Part shown: one piece after another, positions 1 through 6,462 of the stretch
How the letters are laid out: each line of letters starts with the position of its first letter
Position numbering within the stretch: position 1 is the stretch's first letter
Assembly (NCBI GenBank): GCA_938028645.1
Contig: CALIMD010000305.1
Location: 1-10,523 of the forward strand
Direction of reading: 5' to 3'
DNA: 10,523 nucleotides
Source: an uncultured Alphaproteobacteria bacterium
GTDB taxonomy: Bacteria; Pseudomonadota; Alphaproteobacteria; Thalassobaculales; Thalassobaculaceae
The notes under the pieces: generated by a model
Databases searched by the model: none
Told to the model about the DNA's origin: nothing
The model's input: the letters and a program-made list of their open reading frames with translations, nothing else
Position numbers and translations under genes: made by a program

Positions 1-393
1 CAGCCTCTCTATCTTGCGGTTTATATTGGACTAATTGTTTTCTTTGCATTTTTCTACACGGCTATAGTCTTTAATCCTGTTGAAACAGCGGATAATCTAA
101 AAAAGTATGGCGGATTTGTTCCTGGAATAAGACCAGGAAAAAATACTGCTGATTATTTAGACTATGTTTTGACCCGTTTAACCGCGGTTGGAGCAGCATA
201 TTTAGCAGCAGTTTGTATTTTACCTGAAATTCTCATTAGTCAATATCAGGTTCCTTTTTACTTTGGTGGAACTAGTCTTTTGATCGTTGTTACCGTGACC
301 TTAGATACTGTGGGACAGGTGCAATCTCATCTTCTAGCGCATCAATATGATGGATTGATAAAAAAATCGAAGTTGCGAGGAAAAAGAGGATGA
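1..393 (+). CDS. secY: Protein translocase subunit SecY, C-terminal part (5' end outside window)
   Basis: SecY is the pore-forming membrane subunit of the SecYEG translocon, which moves unfolded proteins across or into the inner membrane. The frame is open from base 1 and gives the last 130 residues. They match the SecY C-terminus: a hydrophobic segment starting QPLYLAVYIG, the conserved VFNPVETADNLKKYGG and VPGIRPG region, another membrane segment after TRLTAVGAAY, then VPFYFGGTSLLIVV as the last helix, followed by a short basic cytoplasmic tail (KKSKLRGKRG). These fit the last three transmembrane segments and the cytoplasmic loop between the first two of them. The TGA stop overlaps the adk start (ATGA), so the two genes are translationally coupled. 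Secretion and nucleotide kinase genes sit together here in many bacterial ribosomal protein operons. Confidence 0.97.
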   Translation, partial: QPLYLAVYIGLIVFFAFFYTAIVFNPVETADNLKKYGGFVPGIRPGKNTADYLDYVLTRLTAVGAAYLAAVCILPEILISQYQVPFYFGGTSLLIVVTVTLDTVGQVQSHLLAHQYDGLIKKSKLRGKRG

Positions 394-965
394 ATATAAT
401 TCTTCTTGGCCCTCCTGGTGCAGGAAAGGGCACTCAAGCAAAATATTTAATAAGAGCTTTTGGCCTCAAGCAACTTTCTACGGGGGACATGTTGAGGGCT
501 GCTATAGAAGAGGGTTCTGATCTCGGGAAGCAAGTTCAATTAATTGTTGATTCAGGTAATCTGGTCCCAGACAACATAATGATCCAAATGATTACCGAGC
601 GTATTACCCTAACGGATTGCAAAGGCGGGTTCATATTAGATGGATTTCCACGCACAGTGCTACAAGCAGAATCATTGACCGAGGTTCTTTCACAAAAAAA
701 AATAAAGATAGACCATGTGATCGCTTTGGATGTAGAACTTAGTAGTTTACTTGATCGGATTAAAAATCGTGCTTTAGAAACAGAACAGGAGCAAAGGCGA
801 CAGGATGACGATGAGGAAACGCTCAAGCACCGGTTGACTGTATATAAGGAACAAACAGAGCCAATTTTACCATACTATGAAAAATTGGGTTTACTAAAAA
901 CAATAGATGGAATGCTTGCTCCGGATGAGGTAAGCAAAAGAATTAACGGCGTTGTGGCGGGGTGA
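390..965 (+). CDS. adk: Adenylate kinase, short-LID form
   Basis: Adenylate kinase catalyses ATP + AMP = 2 ADP in the cytoplasm and balances the adenylate pool. The 191-residue product has the P-loop GPPGAGKGT at residues 7-15, the AMP-binding segment STGDMLR (30-36) and the signature DGFPRT (84-89). The late LID/arginine region reads QDDDEETLKHRL. The protein is about 20-25 residues shorter than the long bacterial form. It lacks the inserted LID with four zinc- or hydrogen-bond-forming positions, so it is the short form common in Alphaproteobacteria. The start is fixed by the P-loop lying directly behind it and by the ATGA overlap with secY. It is probably translated by reinitiation after secY. 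The promoter for the next genes lies just past its stop. Confidence 0.97.
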   Translation: MNIILLGPPGAGKGTQAKYLIRAFGLKQLSTGDMLRAAIEEGSDLGKQVQLIVDSGNLVPDNIMIQMITERITLTDCKGGFILDGFPRTVLQAESLTEVLSQKKIKIDHVIALDVELSSLLDRIKNRALETEQEQRRQDDDEETLKHRLTVYKEQTEPILPYYEKLGLLKTIDGMLAPDEVSKRINGVVAG

Positions 966-989
966 AAAGAAACAAAAGGTGCGACCGTA

Positions 990-1017
990 TTGACTTGAAC
1001 GAATGCATTTGTATAAT
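990..1017 (+). promoter_or_regulatory. Probable strong housekeeping-sigma promoter for rpsM-rpsK-rpoA-rplQ
   Basis: A TTGACT -35 box (990-995) and a perfect TATAAT -10 box (1012-1017) are separated by 16 bp in the 157-bp gap between adk and the true rpsM start. The bases just after the -10 are GC-rich (CCGGCGCC, 1018-1025) in an otherwise AT-rich region. GC-rich discriminators are typical of stringently controlled ribosomal promoters, so ppGpp control is a reasonable inference but not shown. Transcription would start near 1023-1026 and leave a leader of about 100 nt before rpsM. Confidence 0.75.
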
Positions 1018-1122
1018 CCGGCGCCCTAGGTCAGCGTTGCGTCAGTATACAAAGTTTAGAGTTGCTTTAAATAACGATTGTGGTGGTTTGATGGCAAAAA
1101 AAGAGAAAAGGGAGTGCAAAAC

Positions 1123-1491
1123 TTGGCACGCATAGCAGGAATTAATATTCCAACTCAGAAACGTGTAGAGATTGCCTTGACTTATATATATGGAATAGGC
1201 AGGACAACGGCGACTGATCTTTGTAGGAAACTCGAAATCCCTGCAGACCGCCGGGTCAGTGATCTCATGGAAGAGGAACTCACACGCCTCCGTGATATGA
1301 TCGATTCTGACGTGGTTGTTGAGGGCGATTTGCGTCGCAAAACAGCAATGGATATCAAGCGGCTTATGGATTTAGGTTGCTACAAGGGATTACGCCACCG
1401 TAAAGGTCTTCCTGTTCATGGCCAACGGACCCATACTAATGCGCGTACTCGGAAAGGCCCTGCTAGACCAATAGCAGGGAAAAAGAAATAA
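1123..1491 (+). CDS. rpsM: 30S ribosomal protein S13 (TTG start)
   Basis: S13 sits in the head of the 30S subunit, where it contacts the P-site tRNA and the large subunit. From the TTG at 1123 the product is 122 residues, the usual length. It begins MARIAGINIP, which is how S13 normally begins. Other hallmarks are YIYGIGRTTA, the basic RRKTAMDIKRLMDLGCYKGLRH region (given in part) and the C-terminal RTHTNARTRKGPARP tail. The frame stays open upstream to another TTG at 1078, but that would add 15 residues unlike any S13. The TTG at 1123 has a purine-rich AAGGGAG (1108-1114) 8 nt upstream, which supports it. It is the first gene after the strong promoter and is followed by rpsK after 33 nt. Confidence 0.95.
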   Translation: MARIAGINIPTQKRVEIALTYIYGIGRTTATDLCRKLEIPADRRVSDLMEEELTRLRDMIDSDVVVEGDLRRKTAMDIKRLMDLGCYKGLRHRKGLPVHGQRTHTNARTRKGPARPIAGKKK

Positions 1492-1524
1492 AACAGCTCA
1501 ATACTTCTTGGAGTAGTTAAGAGA

Positions 1525-1920
1525 ATGGCAAAGCAACCAACTCAGGCTCGAGTTAGACGGCGAGAGCGAAAGAACATAATTTCAGGGGTGGCTCACGTAA
1601 ATGCCACTTTTAACAATACGATGATAACAATTACTGATGCACAGGGTAATGCTATATCGTGGTCTTCGGCTGGAGCGATGGGATTCAAGGGTTCCAGGAA
1701 ATCAACGCCATATGCGGCACAGGTAGCTGCTGAAGACGCAGGAAAAAAAGCTGCGGAACACGGTATGAAGACTTTGGAAATAGAGGTCAGTGGCCCTGGT
1801 TCTGGTCGGGAATCAGCGCTAAGAGCACTTCAGACTGTGGGCTTTCAGGTTAATTCTATTAAGGACGTTACACCGATTCCCCATAATGGATGTCGCCCAC
1901 CTAAAAGGCGTCGAGTCTAG
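1525..1920 (+). CDS. rpsK: 30S ribosomal protein S11
   Basis: S11 is part of the 30S platform next to the mRNA exit region and helps shape the codon-anticodon site. The 131-residue product has the usual basic N-terminus (VRRRERKNI), the core motifs HVNATFNNT and SAGAMGFKG, the glycine-rich GPGSGRESALRAL, and the very conserved end VTPIPHNGCRPPKRRRV. Length is normal for the family. A GGAG-type ribosome binding site lies near 1509-1513 and a further purine run sits just before the ATG. It shares a transcript with rpsM (33-nt gap). A 111-nt gap holding a hairpin separates it from rpoA. Confidence 0.97.
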   Translation: MAKQPTQARVRRRERKNIISGVAHVNATFNNTMITITDAQGNAISWSSAGAMGFKGSRKSTPYAAQVAAEDAGKKAAEHGMKTLEIEVSGPGSGRESALRALQTVGFQVNSIKDVTPIPHNGCRPPKRRRV

Positions 1921-1988
1921 TCTCGTTTTAGTCTTCTTTGGTTCAGCAAAGTGGGCAGCGATTGTTGTGTTTAGAATTATTAAGAAAT

Positions 1989-2015
1989 AACTAGGATAAA
2001 ATCTTTCTAGTTTTT
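1989..2015 (+). terminator. Hairpin plus short T-run between rpsK and rpoA (possible attenuator)
   Basis: AACTAGGA (1989-1996) and TTCTAGTT (2005-2012) can pair over 8 bp, with one G-U pair and an 8-nt loop, and the 3' arm runs into TTTTT (2011-2015). It has the layout of an intrinsic terminator but the stem is AT-rich and weak. As rpoA normally shares the rpsM transcript, partial termination or an RNA processing site is more likely than full termination. The effect is an inference. The rest of the 1921-2031 gap shows no clear promoter. Confidence 0.35.
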
Positions 2016-2031
2016 AAATTGTGAGGTCGAT

Positions 2032-3051
2032 GTGGTAGTTCAGAAAAATTGGCAAGCTCTAATAAAGCCTAGTAATCTTGATGTTCAGCCGGGTAGTGAT
2101 CCCGGGAGAACGGCGATAGTTATAGCCGAGCCATTAGAGCGCGGGTATGGCCTCACTTTAGGAAATGGCCTAAGACGTATTTTGTTATCATCGTTACAAG
2201 GAGCTGCAGTAACATCGATGCAAATCGATGGCATTCTGCATGAGTTTACCACCATTCCCGGCGTCAGAGAGGATGTTACTGACGTTGTTCTAAATGTTAA
2301 GTCAATGGCACTCAGAATGGACGGTGATGGCCCAAAGAAGATGAGACTTAAGGCAACTGGGCCTGGTGAAGTGACAGCAGGTATGATCGAAACCGGTGCC
2401 GATATCGAAATAATGAATACTGATTTAGTGATTTGTGCTCTGGATAAAGGCGCGACATTATCAATGGAGTTCACCGTTGAGACTGGAAAAGGCTACGTTG
2501 CGGCTAATTCTAATAGGAGTGAGGATTCGCCGATAGGACTCATCCCTGTTGATGCTGTGTTCAGCCCTGTCCGTCAAGTCACTTACAAGGTGGAAAATAC
2601 GAGGGTTGGCCAGGTAACAGACTTTGATAAGCTGACGTTAGATTTGGAAACAGATGGATCGATGACACCTGAGGATGCAATAGCTTATGCTGCCAGAATC
2701 CTGCAGGACCAATTGCAGCTCTTCATAAATTTTGAGGAACCCAATCAATCAGTCGAGAAGGATGAAGCCAAAGAGTTACCTTTCAATCGTAATTTACTTC
2801 GAAAAGTTGACGAGCTAGAGCTATCGGTAAGATCAGCCAATTGCCTGAAAAACGATAACATAGTTTATATCGGTGATTTGGTGCAGAAAAGCGAGCCGGA
2901 AATGCTTCGAACACCAAACTTTGGCCGTAAAAGTTTGAATGAAATAAAAGAGGTCCTAGGAACAATGGGATTGTCGTTAGGGATGGACGTTGTGGATTGG
3001 CCGCCAGAAAATATAGAAGAATTAGCGCGCCGAATTGAGGAACCATTTTAG
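2032..3051 (+). CDS. rpoA: DNA-directed RNA polymerase subunit alpha (GTG start)
   Basis: The alpha subunit dimerises to nucleate assembly of the RNA polymerase core and contacts UP elements and activators. The 339-residue product has the N-terminal domain (about residues 1-235), including PLERGYGLTLGNGLRRILLSS for the assembly helix (given in part), LHEFTTIPGVREDV, and DLETDGSMTPEDA. An acidic linker follows, then the C-terminal domain (about 250-330) with LSVRSANCL, YIGDLVQ and TPNFGRKSLNEIK. R267 matches the DNA-contacting R265 of Escherichia coli. The GTG at 2032 has GAGG (2023-2026) 5 nt upstream. The ATG at 2030 is out of frame and hits a stop at once. It lies 111 nt after rpsK and 47 nt before rplQ, the usual alpha operon order. 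Confidence 0.97.
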   Translation: MVVQKNWQALIKPSNLDVQPGSDPGRTAIVIAEPLERGYGLTLGNGLRRILLSSLQGAAVTSMQIDGILHEFTTIPGVREDVTDVVLNVKSMALRMDGDGPKKMRLKATGPGEVTAGMIETGADIEIMNTDLVICALDKGATLSMEFTVETGKGYVAANSNRSEDSPIGLIPVDAVFSPVRQVTYKVENTRVGQVTDFDKLTLDLETDGSMTPEDAIAYAARILQDQLQLFINFEEPNQSVEKDEAKELPFNRNLLRKVDELELSVRSANCLKNDNIVYIGDLVQKSEPEMLRTPNFGRKSLNEIKEVLGTMGLSLGMDVVDWPPENIEELARRIEEPF

Positions 3052-3098
3052 GCTTTAGATCTAAAAAAAAGGTATGATATTTTAATAGGAGCAGTGTA

Positions 3099-3536
3099 AT
3101 GCGTCATGGTATGGCGAGACGCCGGTTAAATAGAACATCTAGTCATAGGAAAGCAATGTTTCAAAACATGGCCAATGCGCTGATAAAGCATGAGCAAATT
3201 ATTACAACATTGCCAAAAGCAAAAGACTTACGTGGGGTGGTTGAAAAACTTATAACGTTAGCAAAGAGAGACACATTGCACGCTCGTAGGCTGGTTTTTT
3301 CGAGACTACGTGATCAAGGAATGACCAAAAAGTTGTTTGATACATTGGGGGTCCGTTACAAAGAAAGACATGGTGGTTACACACGGGTGTTAAAAGCGGG
3401 ATTTAGATACGGGGATAGCGCTCCAATGGCCGTTATTGAACTTGTTGATAGAGACGAGGATGCGCGTGGCTTGGATTCTGGACCAATATTGATGGCTGAG
3501 GAAGAAGATGCCGCGGCGATGCCAGCAGCTATCTAA
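3099..3536 (+). CDS. rplQ: 50S ribosomal protein L17
   Basis: L17 binds 23S rRNA near the peptide exit tunnel of the 50S subunit. The 145-residue product starts MRHGMARRRLNRTSSHRKAM, the family signature. It continues with NALIKHEQIITTLPKAKDLR, VEKLITLAKR and GGYTRVLK.GFRYGD-type motifs (here KAGFRYGD). Beyond the conserved domain of about 120 residues there is an acidic, alanine-rich tail (MAEEEDAAAMPAAI), which is common in alphaproteobacterial L17. AGGAG at 3087-3091 lies 7 nt before the ATG. It is the last gene of the ribosomal locus here and is followed by two inverted repeats. Confidence 0.97.
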   Translation: MRHGMARRRLNRTSSHRKAMFQNMANALIKHEQIITTLPKAKDLRGVVEKLITLAKRDTLHARRLVFSRLRDQGMTKKLFDTLGVRYKERHGGYTRVLKAGFRYGDSAPMAVIELVDRDEDARGLDSGPILMAEEEDAAAMPAAI

Positions 3537-3549
3537 AAAAGGATATGAT

Positions 3550-3572
3550 CTCCCTGACAGGGAGCCTGTTTT
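3550..3572 (+). terminator. Probable terminator after rplQ
   Basis: CTCCCT (3550-3555) and AGGGAG (3559-3564) form a compact 6-bp, GC-rich stem with a 3-nt loop, 14 nt after the rplQ stop. A short TTTT (3569-3572) follows after a 4-nt spacer. The stem is good but the T-run is short and displaced, so termination may be partial. Its place at the end of the ribosomal operon supports the call. Confidence 0.5.
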
Positions 3573-3597
3573 GAATTAAAGATGAGCGTGCATGAGA

Positions 3598-3634
3598 CTA
3601 TCTCCTTGAAAACATGGTGAGATAGACCGCTTTT
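3598..3634 (+). terminator. Second inverted repeat before the protease gene, possible weak terminator
   Basis: CTATCTC (3598-3604) and GAGATAG (3619-3625) pair perfectly over 7 bp with a 14-nt loop. TTTT follows at 3631-3634, 5 nt after the stem. With the hairpin at 3550 it occupies most of the 126-nt gap between rplQ and the protease gene. It may be a back-up terminator, or an RNA structure in the protease leader. No convincing -35/-10 pair was seen in this gap. Confidence 0.35.
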
Positions 3635-3662
3635 GATTATGAGATGCCGTTAGTTTTGGGAA

Positions 3663-5162
3663 ATGAGAAAACCATCATACTCTCACGAAAGATTTAGTTC
3701 GAACGGGAAGGATGCAAATACCCGTTACTTTTGTTGCTTAATATCCAAAATCTACGAAAATGTTATCAAAATAGCGTTCTTTTCTTTTTTCATGATTGTG
3801 ACTTGCAGCCCAAGCCTAGCATCCAACATTCCTACCTCAAAAAAACAGATCCAACTTAGTTTTGCACCATTAGTTAAGCAAACTGGTCCTGCAGTTGTAA
3901 ATATTTTTGCCAAAACAGAAAAACAAAATCAAAATATTTCACCTCTTTTTGTAGATCCATTTTTTCGGCAATTTTTTGGAGATATTTTTTCGGATAGACC
4001 ACGTCGTCGAAGTCAGCAATCTCTCGGTTCAGGTGTCATAGTTGATGAAGATGGCCACATTGTCACTAATAATCATGTTATAAAAAATGCTAGTGAAGTT
4101 AGAATTGTATTATCAGACCGCCGGCAGTTTAATGCAAAAATTCTACTTACTAATGAGCAAACAGATTTAGCAATTTTAAAAATCAATGCTGGCAAAGAAA
4201 AGCTCCCATATATCAGGATGCGTGACTCGGATACGATAAATGTTGGTGATTTAGTCCTAGCAATTGGAAACCCTTTTGGTGTTGGTCAGACAGTGACAAG
4301 TGGGATTATTTCAGCATTAGCTCGGACGGCTATTGGTATAACAGATTATAGTTTTTTCATCCAAACGGACGCATCCATCAACCCTGGGAATTCTGGGGGC
4401 GCATTAATAGCCATGGATGGAACTTTGATTGGTATCAATACAGCTATCTTTAGTAATAAAGGGGGCAGTGGAGGTTCTGTTGGTATCGGTTTTGCTGTGC
4501 CGTCGAATATGGTACAAACAGTCGTGAACTCGGCGAAGAAAGGTCGGCTAATATTTCCTTGGTTAGGTGCCACCAGCCAAACTATAAGTTCCGACCTCGC
4601 TGTCGAATTTGGGTTGGAAAAACCTACTGGTGTAGTGATAAATGATATCTTTCCAAATAGTCCTGCGGATGTCGCGGGATTGTTGATAGGGGATGTTTTG
4701 CTCAGCGTCAGTGGAAAGATAATAACAGATACTGATGCGTTACGGTATAGAATTGCAACGCTACCATTAGGGAAAACCGCTGTTGCAAAAATCCGTAGGA
4801 AAGGGAAACTACTTGAAGTAGGAATAGTATTAGAAGGGCCACCTGATTTTCCTAAACCGGATATACTAGACATAACAGGAAATAACCCATTCAATGGCGC
4901 TAGAGTTGCTAATTTGTCTCCAGCCTTCGCTTTGAGAGAGAAGCTCAATGATATGGGGCGTGGTGTGGTAGTTTTAGGTCGCCAGCGTGGTAGTTTTGCT
5001 GAGGGGTTAGGTCTGCGTAGAGAGGATATTTTAGTTAAAGTAAATGGAAGGTCGATAAAAACAATCGATGATCTTAGAAAAGCATTGCGTAAGCAAAGAA
5101 GTAAATGGAAGATTTCAATCAAGCGAGGAAATAAAATACTGCGGACAGAAATACCAGGTTAA
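3663..5162 (+). CDS. degP: DegP/HtrA-type periplasmic serine protease (Do family)
   Basis: This is a trypsin-like protease and chaperone that removes misfolded envelope proteins. The 499-residue product has a hydrophobic signal segment at about 37-48 with a likely cleavage after A53 (PSLA before SN). The protease domain follows with the catalytic triad H138 (TNNHV), D168 (TDLAIL) and S244 (NPGNSGGA). PDZ1 is at about 297-393 (SPADVAGLLIGDVLL), and PDZ2 at about 410-499 (SFAEGLGLRREDILVKVNG). Length is normal for Do proteases with two PDZ domains. An in-frame TAG at 3651 rules out an earlier start. The next ATG is inside the hydrophobic segment, so 3663 must be used, although GGG lies only 2 nt upstream and 35 residues precede the signal core. 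DegQ or MucD names are equally possible. It is followed after 4 nt by rarA. Confidence 0.93.
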   Translation: MRKPSYSHERFSSNGKDANTRYFCCLISKIYENVIKIAFFSFFMIVTCSPSLASNIPTSKKQIQLSFAPLVKQTGPAVVNIFAKTEKQNQNISPLFVDPFFRQFFGDIFSDRPRRRSQQSLGSGVIVDEDGHIVTNNHVIKNASEVRIVLSDRRQFNAKILLTNEQTDLAILKINAGKEKLPYIRMRDSDTINVGDLVLAIGNPFGVGQTVTSGIISALARTAIGITDYSFFIQTDASINPGNSGGALIAMDGTLIGINTAIFSNKGGSGGSVGIGFAVPSNMVQTVVNSAKKGRLIFPWLGATSQTISSDLAVEFGLEKPTGVVINDIFPNSPADVAGLLIGDVLLSVSGKIITDTDALRYRIATLPLGKTAVAKIRRKGKLLEVGIVLEGPPDFPKPDILDITGNNPFNGARVANLSPAFALREKLNDMGRGVVVLGRQRGSFAEGLGLRREDILVKVNGRSIKTIDDLRKALRKQRSKWKISIKRGNKILRTEIPG

Positions 5163-5166
5163 TCAC

Positions 5167-6462
5167 ATGAATTCTCTATTTGAGACAAATATTTCGCAAC
5201 CATTGGCGGAACGACTTCGGCCCAAAAGTATAGGTCAGATCGTCGGGCAAGAGCACTTATTGAACACGAATGCTCCTATTGGACGTATGATAACTCAGAA
5301 AAGAGTTTCGTCGATGATTTTATGGGGACCACCTGGGTGTGGTAAAACTACTTTAGCACGACTAATTTGTGATCATGTAGATGCGGTATTTGAGCAATTG
5401 TCGGCAGTGTTCTCTGGCGTAACCGAGCTTCGAAAAGCTTTTGACAGAGCGGATAAGAGAAGAGAAATTGGGCAGAAAACGCTTTTATTTATTGATGAAA
5501 TTCATCGCTTCAATAAAGCACAACAAGATAGCTTTCTTCCATATGTAGAAAATGGCACCATAATCTTAGTTGGAGCAACAACCGAAAACCCCTCCTTCGA
5601 GCTCAACTCGGCAATCCTATCCCGGTGTCAAGTTTTCGTTTTGCATAGAATAAGCGAGGAAGCTCTGGAAACACTGATCCAGAAAGCGGAGAAAAATGAA
5701 GGAAGAGTTCTTCCTGTAACTGAAACAGCTCGTGAAAGTCTTAAATTAATGGCCGATGGCGATGGTAGATTTTTACTCAACATGATCGAGGAACTCTTTT
5801 TTCTGCCATCCGGCACTCAACTTGACACCGATGATTTGACTACCGCTATTAATAAGCGCTCTCCTATTTACGATAAAAGCAAAGATCAACATTTTAATCT
5901 AATAAGTGCGTTGCATAAATCCTTGAGGGGCTCAGACCCGGATGCAGCGCTTTATTGGCTAGCCCGCATGTTAAATGGGGGAGAAGATAAGTCGTATATT
6001 TTAAGAAGGCTAGTGCGATTTGCATCAGAGGATATTGGGTTGGCCGATCCCAATGCTATAGCGCACTCGCTGGCTTGTTGGGACTCTTATACAAGATTAG
6101 GGTCACCCGAGGGGGACTTAACAATTGCTCAGTGCGTCATTTATTTAGCAACCGCACCAAAGTCTAATTCAGTGTATAAGGCTTTAAACCTTGCGAAAAT
6201 TAGTGCAGAAAAAACTGGTTCTTTATCTCCGCCAAATCATATATTAAATGCGTCGACTAAGCTGGTGGAAAGTCTGGGATATGGTGCTGAGTACCAATAC
6301 GATCATGACAGTGAACATGGTTTGTCGGGGCAGAAATACTTCCCAGATCATTTAACCGCTCAGAAATTTTATAGGCCTGTTGAACGTGGTTTCGAGCGGG
6401 AACTAATTAAAAGAATTTCTTATTGGGATAAATTACGTCAGATTAAAAAAAGTAGTTTATGA
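5167..6462 (+). CDS. rarA: Replication-associated recombination protein A (RarA/MgsA, AAA+ ATPase)
   Basis: RarA is a cytoplasmic clamp-loader-like AAA+ ATPase that acts at stalled replication forks and binds SSB and DNA ends. From the ATG at 5167 it is 431 residues, normal for the family. The N-terminus reads PLAERLRPKSIGQIVGQEHLL, matching the family (given in part as seen). Walker A is GPPGCGKTT (54-62) and Walker B is LLFIDEIHRF (106-115). Sensor 1 is GATTENPSF, followed by NSAILSRCQVF. The C-terminal tetramerisation half holds LHKSLRGSDPDAALYWLARML, seen as KSLRGSDPDAALYW, and RRLVRFASEDIGLADP. The frame is open upstream to 5068 inside the protease gene, but those 33 residues are not RarA-like. 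AGG at 5156-5158 gives the ribosome site. Its stop overlaps the next start (ATGA). Confidence 0.95.
   Translation: MNSLFETNISQPLAERLRPKSIGQIVGQEHLLNTNAPIGRMITQKRVSSMILWGPPGCGKTTLARLICDHVDAVFEQLSAVFSGVTELRKAFDRADKRREIGQKTLLFIDEIHRFNKAQQDSFLPYVENGTIILVGATTENPSFELNSAILSRCQVFVLHRISEEALETLIQKAEKNEGRVLPVTETARESLKLMADGDGRFLLNMIEELFFLPSGTQLDTDDLTTAINKRSPIYDKSKDQHFNLISALHKSLRGSDPDAALYWLARMLNGGEDKSYILRRLVRFASEDIGLADPNAIAHSLACWDSYTRLGSPEGDLTIAQCVIYLATAPKSNSVYKALNLAKISAEKTGSLSPPNHILNASTKLVESLGYGAEYQYDHDSEHGLSGQKYFPDHLTAQKFYRPVERGFERELIKRISYWDKLRQIKKSSL

Noticed and set aside
1078..1122. Longer S13 starting at TTG 1078
   Set aside because: It would add 15 residues (MWWFDGKK...) not seen in S13, whose N-terminus matches the TTG at 1123 exactly.
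2085..2474. 129-codon minus-strand frame inside rpoA
   Set aside because: It is a shadow of the well-conserved rpoA frame and shows no family motifs.
3053..3064. Perfect 12-bp palindrome TTTAGATCTAAA after the rpoA stop, followed by an A-run
   Set aside because: There is no loop for a hairpin and no T-run on the + strand. One AT-rich palindrome of this size can occur by chance, and no second copy was noticed.
4346..5122. 258-codon open frame on the minus strand inside the protease gene
   Set aside because: It is fully antisense to a protein with clear catalytic and PDZ motifs, its product has no recognisable domain, and it has no promoter or ribosome site of note.
5068..5166. Upstream extension of the rarA frame into the protease gene
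   Set aside because: The 33 extra residues are unlike RarA N-termini and overlap a conserved PDZ coding region. The ATG at 5167 fits the family start.
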